From NCBI RefSeq assembly GCF_023369555.1, contig NZ_JACJVC010000003.1, positions 148,787 to 212,786 on the forward strand: a DNA stretch of 64,000 nt, given 5' to 3'. The DNA comes from Actinomyces sp. AC-20-1. Lineage in GTDB: Bacteria; Actinomycetota; Actinomycetes; Actinomycetales; Actinomycetaceae. Position 1 is the first letter of the stretch, and every line of letters begins with the position of its first letter. The notes under the pieces are model-generated. The model made no database searches. It was not told the DNA's origin and saw only the letters and a program-made list of their open reading frames with translations. Positions 37,230 through 46,812 of the stretch are shown here, in pieces. The position numbers and the translations under genes are program-made.

Positions 37230-37650
37230 CGGCCCGCTTTCGTAGGTCTCTCCCGGCCGGCCCGCAACCTGCTCCGCCTCGACGAGGTCTCCGCAGTACC
37301 CGATCTCGCCGAGAGGCTCAGCACTCTCGGACTGTGGTTCTTCGCCATGGCCCTCGGGCGGACACCGCCGGCCGGCACTGTCGTACTCGAAGATGGCAGG
37401 GGCGCCTTGTCAACAGCCACCGGAAGGTCGGAGGAAGGCGCTTCGCCTTGGCGCACGAGCTCAGCCACCATCTTGTCCAGGAGGACTACACCATCGACTG
37501 GCGAGTGGCCTCCCACTCCCGAGTGGGCGATGTCGAGCCCCTTATGGACCGGTTTGCGCGCACCTTCCTCATTCCAGAGCCGGCTCTACGAGAGGCATGG
37601 CAGCACGGTGGGACCGGGACAGAACGGGCCCGCCCCCATCCCCCTCCGCT
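37230..37650 (+). pseudogene. Remnant of an ImmA/IrrE-type metallopeptidase
   Basis: From about 37400 to 37610 one frame encodes FALAHELSHHL, with a HExxH zinc motif, followed by VEPLMDRFARTFLIPEPALR, as in ImmA/IrrE phage-repressor-type peptidases. The preceding ~50 residues (RNLLRLDEVSAVPDLAERLS to LEDGRG) are in another frame, and joining them needs one extra base near 37404. There is no start codon with a ribosome site and no N-terminal domain. It is a decayed fragment filling the gap between xylR and the next LacI gene. Confidence 0.65.
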
Positions 37651-38717
37651 CAGGAGCGTAGGTCAGCGCTCGCCCGACGCAGACCACGTGCCGGGTTGGG
37701 TGGAGCGATCGACTCACGCTCAATGACCTCGGGATGGATCTCGGCGTGGGGCGGACCACCATCGGCGGCATCGTGATGGCCCAGGAGAAGGTCAACAGCT
37801 TGACGTCCGGCAAGGACGAAGTCCTGTCGGACCGTCGTCAGGCTCGGGCTGAGCTGCGCACCGATGGGAACTCCGTCGAAGCCTGTCACGGAGACATCCT
37901 CCGGAACACGTAGACCGGCATCCGCCACGGCGCGCATCGCACCCACGGCGATCTCATCGTTGGGACAGACCACCGCCGTCACAGCCTCGCCATAACGTTC
38001 GAGGATGTGGGTGCACAGACGCCGCCCCTCCTCAGGGGACCACTCCTGGCACCGTGAGACCGGATAAGTTGGCAGACAGGCGTCACGAAGGGCATCAAGA
38101 GCCCCGACGGACCGGCGCTCCGGTGGGTCATTGTTGGGTTGGGCGATGATGAACACGGACGTGTGCCCGAGCTCAATGAGCCTGTTCACCAGCGCACGCG
38201 CCCCTTCGTACTCATCGAAGGCGACATAGGGACGTTCGGAGGAGGAGACCGTATGCGGCTCCCCGATCGCAACGACCGGCATGTATGTCGGCAGCATCCC
38301 GATCACGCGGTGGGCATCAGCATCGAAATCGATGATGACGACACCGGCGAGCGGGTGTCCCAGCATGGACCGCACGGCATCATCCGCACGCTCGTGGTCC
38401 CCGAGGTCGAGGACGCAGATGAGCGATGACATCCCAGCGTCACGCGCCTGGCGCTCGACACCTGAGATCGTCTGGGCATAGCCGTAGGTAATCGTGTCGG
38501 TGGTCACGATTCCGAGGGTCTCGGGGCGCCCCGAGACGAGCTGACGGGCAACGGAGTTCCCGTAGTACCCCAGCGCGTCGATGGCACGACGGACCTTCCG
38601 GGTCGTGGCCTCACTCACCTGGTCTGAGCCGGCCAGGACGCGCGACACGGTGACGGTCGAGACCCCGGCCTCCTGGGCGACGTCTGCGATGGTCGGTCTC
38701 TTCACGGAATCCAGCAC
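37650..38717 (-). CDS. LacI-family transcriptional regulator of alpha-galactoside operon
   Basis: This 355-residue repressor has the helix-turn-helix PTIADVAQEAGVSTVTVSRV and a full effector domain ending in VPEDVSVTGFDGVPIGAQLS. The start is GTG at 38717, with another GTG four codons later. It is last in the operon binding protein-permease-permease-regulator, so it is probably auto-regulated. It differs clearly from the other LacI proteins in the window, so it likely recognises a different site, such as the dyad at 41931. Confidence 0.92.
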   Translation of the reverse strand: MLDSVKRPTIADVAQEAGVSTVTVSRVLAGSDQVSEATTRKVRRAIDALGYYGNSVARQLVSGRPETLGIVTTDTITYGYAQTISGVERQARDAGMSSLICVLDLGDHERADDAVRSMLGHPLAGVVIIDFDADAHRVIGMLPTYMPVVAIGEPHTVSSSERPYVAFDEYEGARALVNRLIELGHTSVFIIAQPNNDPPERRSVGALDALRDACLPTYPVSRCQEWSPEEGRRLCTHILERYGEAVTAVVCPNDEIAVGAMRAVADAGLRVPEDVSVTGFDGVPIGAQLSPSLTTVRQDFVLAGRQAVDLLLGHHDAADGGPPHAEIHPEVIERESIAPPNPARGLRRASADLRS

Positions 38718-38753
38718 CTACCCACCGTACGCGCTTACCGGTCCTGAACCGAT

Positions 38754-39590
38754 TTAGCCCTTGACTGCTCCGCTCATCATGCCGGCCATGAAGAATCGTT
38801 GCAGGAACAGGAAGATGAGTGCCACTGGCAGGACGGCGAGCACGGAGGCAGCCATGAGACCACCCCAGTCGATGGAGTTCGCTCCCTTGAACAGCATGAT
38901 CGCAGGTGTGATGGTGCGCAGACGTTCGGTCGATATGAAGATGTAACCGAACATGAACTCGTTCCACGCATTGATGAAGGCGTAGAGCCCCACCGAGACA
39001 ATACTGGGAGTCATCACCGGGAGCACCACACGGCGCATGACCTGTACGCGGCTGCACCCATCGATCTCCGCAGCCTCCTCAAGCGAGACGGGAATCGAGT
39101 CGTACGCGCTCGACAGCATGAAGGTGCACATGGGAATGACAAAGGTCGTGTACGCAAGGATGAGGGACAGATGGGACTCGAGAATCCCTAGGTTTCTCAT
39201 CGTGATGTACAGCGGGACGAGAAGCAGCACTCCGGGGATCATCTGGGACAGCAGCATGAAGACATTGGTGTACTTCACCGACCTCCGGCGGAAGAACCTG
39301 CTGAAGACGTAGCCCGCAAAGACGGCGATGACGAGTGCGAGCAGGCAGGCCGCGGCCGACACGAGGAGACTGTTCCTGATGTAGGTGAGGAACCCGTGGT
39401 CGAAGAGCACCCGACGGAAGTTGTCCAGGGTCGGATGGTCAATAGTGAGGCTCGGGACGCGCGCACGGATCTCGTCGCGAGGCTTGAGCGCAGACAGGGC
39501 CATCCAGAGGAACGGGAACACACTGTAGACAACGAGCACGATGAGGAGGATATAGGCGACAACGTCGCCAATAAGACGCCGCTTCTTCAT
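38754..39590 (-). CDS. Carbohydrate ABC transporter permease, MalG/CUT1 type
   Basis: This 278-residue permease has six transmembrane helices, an EAA loop (VSLEEAAEIDGCSRVQVMRRV) and the terminal FFMAGMMSGAVKG. The ATG at 39590 is only 4 bp after the stop of the partner gene, and its ribosome site GGGGTGA lies inside that stop region. It likely imports raffinose-family or other alpha-galactosides, judged by the divergent GH36 enzyme. Confidence 0.92.
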   Translation of the reverse strand: MKKRRLIGDVVAYILLIVLVVYSVFPFLWMALSALKPRDEIRARVPSLTIDHPTLDNFRRVLFDHGFLTYIRNSLLVSAAACLLALVIAVFAGYVFSRFFRRRSVKYTNVFMLLSQMIPGVLLLVPLYITMRNLGILESHLSLILAYTTFVIPMCTFMLSSAYDSIPVSLEEAAEIDGCSRVQVMRRVVLPVMTPSIVSVGLYAFINAWNEFMFGYIFISTERLRTITPAIMLFKGANSIDWGGLMAASVLAVLPVALIFLFLQRFFMAGMMSGAVKG

Positions 39591-39594
39591 CGTC

Positions 39595-40521
39595 TCACCC
39601 CACAATCTCTTCACTGAGGTTCCGTCGCAAGCGGTAGTAGACGACGAACAGGAGGGTCGTCACCATCAGCATGACAGTCGACAGCGCCGACGCCATTCCG
39701 ACATTGAAGTCCTGCATCGAGTACCGGTAGATGAGCAGCGGCAGGGTCATGGTGGCGTAGTTGGGCCCTCCCTGGGTCATGACCCAGATGAAGTCGAAGT
39801 TCACAGCCGTCCAGATCAGGTGCATGAACACGATGATGAGTGAAGGCGACCTCAATTGCGGGAAGATGACTCGCCAGAAAGCAATCCAAGAACCCGCCCC
39901 GTCGATCTGCGCCGCCTCACGCATCTCTTCGGGGATGCTCTGGAGAGCAGCGAGAAAGGTGATCGTGTAGTACGGAAAGCTCCTCCACACGTTGACGAAT
40001 ATCACCGTGGGCATGGCCCACGCCGCAGATCCGAGGAAGTTAATCGGCGCGTCAAGAGCACCGACGCGCACAAGGATCGCGTTGACAATGCCAAAGTCCG
40101 GGTTGAGCATCCACTCCCATGTCATGCCGGCGACGATGATGGGCACGAGCCAGGGAATGAAGGTGAGCATTCGAAAAATTCCCTGCCCCTTGATCTTGCG
40201 GTTGAGCAGCACTGCGGCACCGAGTCCCAGCACGTACTCGCCCACGACAGAACCGAGGGTCCAGATGATCGAGTTCCTCGCAGCACCAGGGAAGTGCGGG
40301 TCCTCGAGGACGTCCGTGTAGTTCTCCAGGCCGGCGAATCCGCTGACTGTCGGGACGATGAGGTTCGAGTAGCTGAACCCGTCAACAAGGACCTTAGCCA
40401 ACGGATAGCCGATGAGCACAGCCAGGAATATCCAGGCCGGCATGAGAACCAGCGTGACGAACCTGTTGTTCGCACGGTGGCGGGGGCCGTGCATCCATTC
40501 CCCCTTGTCCGCCTTGGGCAT
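39595..40521 (-). CDS. Carbohydrate ABC transporter permease, MalF/CUT1 type
   Basis: This 308-residue permease has six transmembrane segments and an EAA loop (EEMREAAQIDGAGSWIAFWRV). I prefer the ATG at 40521, which has AGGTG about 6 nt upstream; the GTG at 40530 is an alternative. It pairs with the MalG-type permease downstream. No ATPase is encoded here. Confidence 0.9.
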   Translation of the reverse strand: MPKADKGEWMHGPRHRANNRFVTLVLMPAWIFLAVLIGYPLAKVLVDGFSYSNLIVPTVSGFAGLENYTDVLEDPHFPGAARNSIIWTLGSVVGEYVLGLGAAVLLNRKIKGQGIFRMLTFIPWLVPIIVAGMTWEWMLNPDFGIVNAILVRVGALDAPINFLGSAAWAMPTVIFVNVWRSFPYYTITFLAALQSIPEEMREAAQIDGAGSWIAFWRVIFPQLRSPSLIIVFMHLIWTAVNFDFIWVMTQGGPNYATMTLPLLIYRYSMQDFNVGMASALSTVMLMVTTLLFVVYYRLRRNLSEEIVG

Positions 40522-40561
40522 CAGCGACACCTGTTCGGCACAGACGAGTCGGCGTCACCCC

Positions 40562-41842
40562 TCAGGCGGGAGCGTCGCCAGACTCCTCGAGCGCCGTGTT
40601 GATCGCCCCGGACAGCCACGTGGCCACCTCTGTCGAGTCCTTGCCCTCCTGAAGCCTCATCGCCAGCGCGTCGATCATCGCCTGGGTGACGGCCGCCAGG
40701 GTGATGGGGGGATAGCTGATGCCCGTGTCGAGGAGGGCGGAGAAGTCAGTGGACCACTTGGTGTCAGTCTGCACATCGTTGAGCGCGGACCGGTCCGGGA
40801 AGGCGGCAGTCTGCCACTCGGTGGACGCGAACGTGCGAGAGAGCTCGGTGGCCGCCTCGAGCGCCTGCGATCCGGCCATGACCATGAGCGGTTTGCACTC
40901 GATGTACGTGGCGGGCTTTCCGTCCTTCGGGTAAGGGATCGGGTGGACCGAGACATCGCTCATGGCCTCCGGGTTGGAGGCCTCTCGTTCAGCTAGCCAG
41001 TTACCGCTCACATACGTTGCGGTCAGCGCGGTGGCGAAGTTCTCGTCCGTCTCCTCCCAGCCATAGGTCGGCGAGTTCGGCGAGGCGGCACCGCTCTTGA
41101 TGAGGTCGCCGTAGAAGTCGAACACCTTCGCCGCCTTCGCGAGCTCGTCAGGGTTGTCGACCCAGGTGTTGCGGTAGCCTCCATCGACCTCGGAGGCGAC
41201 ATCAAGGTCATACTGGGCGAGGTAGACAAGAAGCTCTTGCGGGGCCCGCACTCCGGTGCCTGCGACACCGAAGAATGAGGAGCCTGTGGCGTCCTCGACC
41301 TTGGTTCCCACAGCGAGGACGTCGTCCCAGGTCTTGGGGACAGTCACGCCCGCCTGTCCGATGACATCGTCGTGCACGAGGTAGGCACGGGCGGTGGTCT
41401 CATACGGGAAGCCGATGATCCTGCCCTTGATGGTCATCGTCGCCTTGATCGCGTCGCTGACCTTGTCCTTGTCCTCCCAGGCCTCCCACGCCTCTGAGAG
41501 GTCTGCGAGGATGCCCATCTTGTCGAACTCACCGACGTACTCGGGCAGGCCCCAGACAGCATCCGGAAGGTTGCCGCCCGCGGCCGAGGCGATGAGCTTC
41601 TCGTGGAGCATGTCGTACGTGAAGTTGGTCTGGTTCACCGTGTAACCGGTGGCTTCCTCGAACTCCTTGATCTTCTGCTTGAGCGCAAGGGCGGTGTCAG
41701 CCCCCTCTGTCCACGCGGTCCACAGCTCGATCGTCGTCCCACCGGCCTCGTCACCGGCCGACGAACGACCTCCGCATGCTGCCAGGAGGAATGAGGCTGC
41801 CGCAGCGCCTCCCGCCAGCTTCAAGACTGTCCTTCGCTTCAT
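40562..41842 (-). CDS. Sugar ABC transporter substrate-binding lipoprotein (CUT1)
   Basis: This 426-residue receptor has a basic leader (MKRRTVLKL), a lipobox LAAC and a mature domain starting TIELWTAWTEGADTA, typical of solute-binding family 1. It is the first gene of the alpha-galactoside operon and is divergent from the GH36 gene with a 306-bp control region between them. Confidence 0.92.
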   Translation of the reverse strand: MKRRTVLKLAGGAAAASFLLAACGGRSSAGDEAGGTTIELWTAWTEGADTALALKQKIKEFEEATGYTVNQTNFTYDMLHEKLIASAAGGNLPDAVWGLPEYVGEFDKMGILADLSEAWEAWEDKDKVSDAIKATMTIKGRIIGFPYETTARAYLVHDDVIGQAGVTVPKTWDDVLAVGTKVEDATGSSFFGVAGTGVRAPQELLVYLAQYDLDVASEVDGGYRNTWVDNPDELAKAAKVFDFYGDLIKSGAASPNSPTYGWEETDENFATALTATYVSGNWLAEREASNPEAMSDVSVHPIPYPKDGKPATYIECKPLMVMAGSQALEAATELSRTFASTEWQTAAFPDRSALNDVQTDTKWSTDFSALLDTGISYPPITLAAVTQAMIDALAMRLQEGKDSTEVATWLSGAINTALEESGDAPA

Positions 41843-42148
41843 GGGGATTCCTCCGTGTGCTCGTCATTGAAGTCGTGCGTCTCATGGGGTCGGACACCAT
41901 GTCCGCCGTTGCTGCGCCGGTGCAGCAACTGATGATTGACGTTCATCATCTTGCGCCTCAGATCAAGTCGAGTCAAGCACCAAAGTGAGACGCTGCACAT
42001 CCATTCGTAACATCAGACATCGGATAAGCGTCTATTTGCTGTCTAATTCTGCTTCAAGATCGTACGATCATGCGCACGCCGGTAGGTGCGTCGATGATGA
42101 CGTACGTATCTCAATCAGGACGACCCAACTCCACAAGTAAGGCACGAC
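41843..42148. other. Divergent regulatory region, binding protein/GH36
   Basis: This gap is much more A/T-rich than its surroundings. It holds the dyad at 41931-41950, a perfect 12-bp palindrome GATCGTACGATC at 42058-42069 and a second short palindrome ACGTACGT near 42101. A weak AAGG ribosome site precedes the GH36 ATG. No coding gene is seen. Confidence 0.55.
41931..41950. promoter_or_regulatory. Putative LacI operator of the alpha-galactoside locus
   Basis: GATGATTGAC followed directly by GTTCATCATC forms a 20-bp dyad with 8 of 10 base pairs matching. Its size and near-perfect symmetry suit a LacI-type repressor, most likely the product of the operon's last gene. Confidence 0.55.
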
Positions 42149-44251
42149 ATGGTCCAGCTCACCTGGGGCTCCGGCCCCGGCACCCTGACGTTCTCGTACG
42201 ACGACGACCAGCCTGTCCGCGCCGGCGTCTCGGCACCGCCGACTCCCAGCCACGAGTGCTCAGCCCGGTCAATGAACGAGATTCTCGCCGTCGGCGAGGG
42301 ACGTGCCCTGACGAACACTCGGACTGACCGCTCCCTCGTCGCCGAGCGCATGCGCTTCGTCTCCTCGTCCGAGCTCAGCGACGAGGCCGGCACCACCCTG
42401 ACCGTGACGCAGAAGGACCCGGTCACCGGACTCACAGCGGCCACCTCCTTCCGGCGCTTCCACGGCGTCAACGCCTGGCAGGCGACGACGGCTGTCACGA
42501 ACGAGGGTCCGGCCCCCGTCTCCCTTCAGGCGGTGTCCACACTCTCTCTCAGCGGCCTGTCCGGCTATCTCGGTCCCGTCGCCAGCACCCGCGTCTGGAC
42601 CGCACGCAACGAGTGGTGCGGAGAGAGCCGCTGGGCCGCGACCCCCTTGAAGTCACAGCACTCCCTCATCGACATCCACCCGGGCATCCACGGTCAGGCG
42701 CAGCGCGGTCTCTTCGCTCAGCAGAGCACCTCGACCTGGTCCTCCGGCGAGCACGTTCCCGTTGCCGGCCTCGAGTGCTCCGACACGCGGCACGCCGTGC
42801 TGTGGCAGATGGAGGTCAATGGGCCCTGGCGCTGGGAGATCAACGCCCAGCACGAACGCAGCGACTGGTACACCCTGACGGTCCAGGGCCCTGACGAGCT
42901 CCACCACTCCTGGCTCAAGCAGCTCGAGCCAGGAGAGTCCTTCGAGACCGTCCCCGTGTCCTTCGCCTTCGGCCACGACGGCCTCGGCTCCGCAGTCGCG
43001 GAGATGACCCGGCATCGGCGGTTGTCCCACATCCCGACAACCGCCGATGCCGCACATCCACTGGTCTTCAACGACTACATGAACGCTCTGATGGGAGATC
43101 CGACGACGGAGAAGCTCCTCCCGCTGATCGACGCCGCTGCGGTGGCGGGGGCTCAGTACTTCTGCATTGACGCGGGTTGGTACGACGACGGCGGGTACTG
43201 GTGGGACTCCGTCGGCGAGTGGATGCCGTCAACGAACCGCTTTGGAGACGCCGGACTGCTGGGGGTTCTCGACCACATCCGCTCCAAGGGCATGCAGCCC
43301 GGTCTCTGGATCGAGCCCGAGGTCATCGGGGTCAAGTCCCCGCTCGCGCAGACGCTCCCCGAGGACGTCTTCATGCACCGCAGTGGCGTGCGTATCGTCG
43401 AGCACGAGCGCTACCTGGTCGACTTTCGCTCAGCACACGCCCAGGAGCTCCTCGACTCCGTGTTCTCACGTCTGATCGAGGACTACGGCGTCTCTTACTT
43501 CAAGTGGGACTACAACGTCACTCCTGGCGCCGGTCCGGACACTGACGCCTCAAGCTGCGGCGACGGCCTGCTTGAGCATGCTCGCACGCACCTGAGGTGG
43601 TTCCGTCACTTGCGCCGACGCTACCCTCACGTCATTTTCGAGGCGTGCTCCTCCGGCGCCCAGCGCATGGATCCGATGGTCCTGTCCCACTACGACCTGC
43701 AGTCGACGACGGACCAGCAGGACTACCGGATGTACCCCACCATCGCTGCGGCGGCGCCCATGGCGATGGCACCGGAACAAGCCGGCAACTGGTCATACGG
43801 CCACGGAGGCATGGACGCCGAGCAGATCGCGTTCAACATGGTCACGGGGCTGTCTGGACGGCTCTACCTGTCCGGGCACCTGGACCAGATGTCGGCCGAG
43901 CAGATGGCGCTCATCCAGGAGGGCACCGCTCTCTACCCCGAGATCATCCGCCACCAGGCACAGTCGGTCCCGGTCTGGCCGATCGGTCTGCCTCAGTGGG
44001 AGGCGCCGGTTGTCGTCCTGGCGACGCAGACGGATGATCAGGTGCTCATCTACGTGTGGAAGCGCAATACCGCGGTCTCCGGCGTGACGCTGCCGTTCGC
44101 ATCGCTCATCGGCACAGAGGTTGCACCGAGCATCCTCTACCCGGCACGCCTTGAGCCCTGGACCCTCACGTGGCTTCGCGAGTCCGGGTGCCTCGACATC
44201 GACTTCGAGTCCGCCCGCGAGAGCGCGCGCATCATCCGCCTGGCGAAGTAA
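42149..44251 (+). CDS. Alpha-galactosidase, GH36
   Basis: This 700-residue enzyme removes alpha-linked galactose from raffinose-type sugars or galactomannan fragments. It has an N-terminal beta-supersandwich, a TIM barrel and a C-terminal beta domain. The nucleophile is D454 in YFKWDYN, and the acid/base is probably D522 in the QSTTDQQD segment, where the usual SDxxD appears as a T-containing variant. The ECSSGAQRMD-like segment (EACSSGAQRMD) is also typical. No signal peptide, so it acts on sugar imported by the divergent ABC transporter. Confidence 0.93.
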   Translation: MVQLTWGSGPGTLTFSYDDDQPVRAGVSAPPTPSHECSARSMNEILAVGEGRALTNTRTDRSLVAERMRFVSSSELSDEAGTTLTVTQKDPVTGLTAATSFRRFHGVNAWQATTAVTNEGPAPVSLQAVSTLSLSGLSGYLGPVASTRVWTARNEWCGESRWAATPLKSQHSLIDIHPGIHGQAQRGLFAQQSTSTWSSGEHVPVAGLECSDTRHAVLWQMEVNGPWRWEINAQHERSDWYTLTVQGPDELHHSWLKQLEPGESFETVPVSFAFGHDGLGSAVAEMTRHRRLSHIPTTADAAHPLVFNDYMNALMGDPTTEKLLPLIDAAAVAGAQYFCIDAGWYDDGGYWWDSVGEWMPSTNRFGDAGLLGVLDHIRSKGMQPGLWIEPEVIGVKSPLAQTLPEDVFMHRSGVRIVEHERYLVDFRSAHAQELLDSVFSRLIEDYGVSYFKWDYNVTPGAGPDTDASSCGDGLLEHARTHLRWFRHLRRRYPHVIFEACSSGAQRMDPMVLSHYDLQSTTDQQDYRMYPTIAAAAPMAMAPEQAGNWSYGHGGMDAEQIAFNMVTGLSGRLYLSGHLDQMSAEQMALIQEGTALYPEIIRHQAQSVPVWPIGLPQWEAPVVVLATQTDDQVLIYVWKRNTAVSGVTLPFASLIGTEVAPSILYPARLEPWTLTWLRESGCLDIDFESARESARIIRLAK

Positions 44252-44582
44252 TACGGTGACACGCCCTCAGGAGATCGGCGGCTCCGTCTGCTTAAGCCTA
44301 CGCGGACACCCACCCCGTTTGTTTGAACGTGCTACTTTTGCGTCCGGTACGGTCTTCAGCACCTCCCAGCGCCCCCGGGCGAGCCGCGCACAGCCCGTGA
44401 GTGTCGAGCCCTGCGCCTGCCGCTCAGGGCTCAGCACGAGGACTCAGGGCTCAGCGGGGCCGCGGCGACACAGCCGCCGTTGCCCAGCGCACCACCGCCG
44501 GGGGAGGATCGGCCCGAGACCCTGCGGCGGCCCCACACCCCCGCCCACCGACCTCACAGCCTCATCACAAAGGAGCACCTGC
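44252..44582. other. Leader region of the transketolase gene
   Basis: The gap contains the direct repeats described separately, a CTGCTTAAGC segment and an AAAGGAG ribosome site close to the ATG. The transketolase frame is open upstream to about 44121, overlapping the GH36 end, but the extension has no family similarity. I found no certain promoter. Confidence 0.5.
44406..44455. repeat. Direct and inverted repeats in tkt leader
   Basis: CTCAGGGCTCAGC occurs twice (44423-44435 and 44443-44455), and GAGCCCTG at 44406-44413 is the inverted counterpart of CAGGGCTC at 44425-44432. A related GAGCCCT/AGGGCTC pair occurs at 59927-59987. It could form alternative hairpins in the tkt leader mRNA. Confidence 0.6.
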
Positions 44583-46670
44583 ATGAGCACCGAGCCCTTC
44601 GCGCTCACCGACGACGACCTCACGGCCATCAACGTCTCCAAGGCCCTGGCCGCCGACGCCGTCGAGAAGGCAGGATCCGGCCACCCCGGCACCCCGATCT
44701 CGCTGGCGGGCGTCGCCTACCTGCTCTACCAGTACGAGATGAAAGGCGACCCGGCGGACGACCGCTGGCTCGGCCGCGACCGCTTCGTCCTGTCCGCGGG
44801 CCACGCCTCCATGCTCCAGTACGCCCAGCTCGCCCTGGCCGGCTACGGCCTTGAGATCGAGGACCTGGCCGCCCTGCGCACCGCCGGCTCCCTGACCCCC
44901 GGCCACCCGGAGTACGGGCACACCAAGGGCGTCGAGACGACGACCGGCCCCCTGGGCGCCGGCTTCTCCAACGCCGTCGGCCTGGCCATGGCGGCCCGCT
45001 TCGAGCACGGCCTGCTCGACCCCGCCGCCCCGGCCGGGGAGTCCGTCTTCGACCACTACGTCTACACGGTCCTGGGCGACGGCTGCATGCAGGAGGGCGT
45101 CACCTCCGAGGCCGCCTCCCTGGCGGGCACCCAGGAGCTGGGCAACCTCATCGCCATCTACGACGACAACGACATCTCCATCGAGGGCAACACGGACATC
45201 GCCTTCGGCGAGGACCCCTCCGCCCGTTTCGAGGCCTACGGCTGGCAGGTCCTGGACGTCGACTGGACCAACGGCGGCACCGGCTACGCCGAGGACTACA
45301 CGGCCCTGCACGAGGCGCTGGTCGCCGCCCGCGCCGAGACGACCAGGCCCTCCCTCATCCGCCTGCGCACGGTCATCGCCTGGCCCTCGCCCACGAAGCA
45401 GGGCACGGAGGGCTCCCACGGCGCCAAGCTCGGCGCCGAGGAGGTCGCGGGCCTGAAGGAGGTGCTCGGCCTGGACCCGGAGGCCTCCTTCCAGACCGCC
45501 GGGATCCTCGGCTACACGCGCGAGCACGCGGCGGCCAGGGCCCGCGCGGCCCGCGAGGACTGGGACGCCCGCTTCGAGGAGTGGAAGGCCGCCAACCCGC
45601 AGGGCGCAGCGCTGCTCGCCCGCCTGCAGGCCCAGGAGCTGCCCGAGGGCCTGGACGAGGCGCTGCCCACCTGGGAGGTCGGCGCCTCAGTCGCCACCCG
45701 CGCGGCCTCCGGCAAGGTCCTGTCCGCCATCGGCGCCGTCATGCCCGAGCTGTGGGGCGGCTCCGCCGACCTCGCCGGCTCGAACAACACCTCGATCGCC
45801 GGGGCCGGCTCCTTCCTGCCCGCCTCCCTGGCCCAGAAGGAGGGCGACGGCCCCTACGGCCGGGTCCTGCACTTCGGCATCCGCGAGCACGCGATGGGCG
45901 GCATCCTCAACGGCATCGCCCTGGACCGCCTCACCCGCGCCTACGGCGGCACCTTCATGGTCTTCTCCGACTACATGCGCCCCGCCGTGCGCCTGGCGGC
46001 CCTCATGGGCCTGGACACGACCTTCGTGTGGACGCACGACTCCATCGGCGTCGGCGAGGACGGCCCCACCCACCAGCCGGTCGAGCACCTGGCCGCGCTG
46101 CGCGCGATCCCGGGCCTGGACGTCGTGCGCCCCGGTGACGCCAACGAGGCGGCGGCCGCCTGGCGCACGATCCTGTCGCGCCGCTCCCGCCCGGCCGGCA
46201 TCGTCCTGTCGCGCCAGAACCTTCCGGTGACGGCCTCCGCCCAGGCCGCCGCCGCGGGCGTGGCGAAGGGCGCGTACACGCTGCTGGAGGCCACGGACTG
46301 CCACGACGAGGTCACGACGCCGGTCGTCGTCCTCATCGCCACGGGCTCGGAGGTCGGCGTCGCCGCCGCCGCCCGCGAGGTCCTGCAGGAGGCCGGCACC
46401 CCCACCCGCGTGGTCTCCGCCCCCTGCCTGGAGTGGTTCGCGGAGCAGGACGAGGCCTACCGGGCCGAGGTGCTGCCGGCCGACGCCGTCAAGGTCTCGG
46501 TCGAGGCCGGGATCGCGATGGGCTGGCGCGAGATCGTCGGCGCGAGCGGCGCGGTCGTCTCCCTCGACCACTTCGGGGCCTCGGCCGCGGGCACGCTCCT
46601 GTTCGAGGAGTACGGCTTCACCGGTGAGAACGTCGCGGCCGTGGCCAAGGAGGCCCTCGCCCAGCTGTAA
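44583..46670 (+). CDS. tkt: Transketolase
   Basis: This 695-residue thiamine-diphosphate enzyme moves two-carbon units between sugar phosphates in the non-oxidative pentose-phosphate pathway. Visible features are the KAGSGHPGTPISLAG start, the cofactor motif GDGCMQEGVTSEAA...YDDNDISIEG, and the pyrimidine-domain segment FGIREHAMGGILNG with WTHDSIGVGEDGPTHQPVEHL. The ATG at 44583 follows AAAGGAG. It would take up xylulose-5-phosphate from the xylose genes and from AraD. Stands alone, with a strong terminator after it. Confidence 0.95.
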   Translation: MSTEPFALTDDDLTAINVSKALAADAVEKAGSGHPGTPISLAGVAYLLYQYEMKGDPADDRWLGRDRFVLSAGHASMLQYAQLALAGYGLEIEDLAALRTAGSLTPGHPEYGHTKGVETTTGPLGAGFSNAVGLAMAARFEHGLLDPAAPAGESVFDHYVYTVLGDGCMQEGVTSEAASLAGTQELGNLIAIYDDNDISIEGNTDIAFGEDPSARFEAYGWQVLDVDWTNGGTGYAEDYTALHEALVAARAETTRPSLIRLRTVIAWPSPTKQGTEGSHGAKLGAEEVAGLKEVLGLDPEASFQTAGILGYTREHAAARARAAREDWDARFEEWKAANPQGAALLARLQAQELPEGLDEALPTWEVGASVATRAASGKVLSAIGAVMPELWGGSADLAGSNNTSIAGAGSFLPASLAQKEGDGPYGRVLHFGIREHAMGGILNGIALDRLTRAYGGTFMVFSDYMRPAVRLAALMGLDTTFVWTHDSIGVGEDGPTHQPVEHLAALRAIPGLDVVRPGDANEAAAAWRTILSRRSRPAGIVLSRQNLPVTASAQAAAAGVAKGAYTLLEATDCHDEVTTPVVVLIATGSEVGVAAAAREVLQEAGTPTRVVSAPCLEWFAEQDEAYRAEVLPADAVKVSVEAGIAMGWREIVGASGAVVSLDHFGASAAGTLLFEEYGFTGENVAAVAKEALAQL

Positions 46671-46692
46671 GTCGCACCACACCTCGCACGCG

Positions 46693-46726
46693 CGGCCCGC
46701 TCCGGAATCCGTTCCGGAGCGGGCCG
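46693..46726 (+). terminator. Terminator after transketolase
   Basis: A perfect 15-bp stem (46693-46707 with 46712-46726) closes the tetraloop TCCG 22 bp after the tkt stop. There is no T-tract, which is common in high-GC actinobacteria. Confidence 0.85.
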
Positions 46727-46776
46727 TGCATTGCGCTCGGGCCGAGCCTGCGGGCGCCCAGGCACCGGACTGGGAC

Positions 46777-46806
46777 TTGCCAGACAATAAAAATGTCTCG
46801 TATGTT
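46777..46806 (+). promoter_or_regulatory. Predicted promoter of the siderophore-uptake operon
   Basis: The -35 TTGCCA (46777-46782) and -10 TATGTT (46801-46806) are separated by 18 bp. An AGACA/TGTCT dyad lies in the spacer at 46782-46798. Confidence 0.6.
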
Positions 46807-46812
46807 CCATAT

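Noticed and set aside
44121..44582. A longer N-terminus for transketolase
   Set aside because: The extension overlaps the GH36 gene, is low in family similarity, and the ATG at 44583 has a strong ribosome site.
46693..46726. Reading the tkt hairpin as an attenuator of the siderophore operon
   Set aside because: The siderophore operon has its own promoter and iron box downstream of the hairpin, so termination of tkt is simpler.
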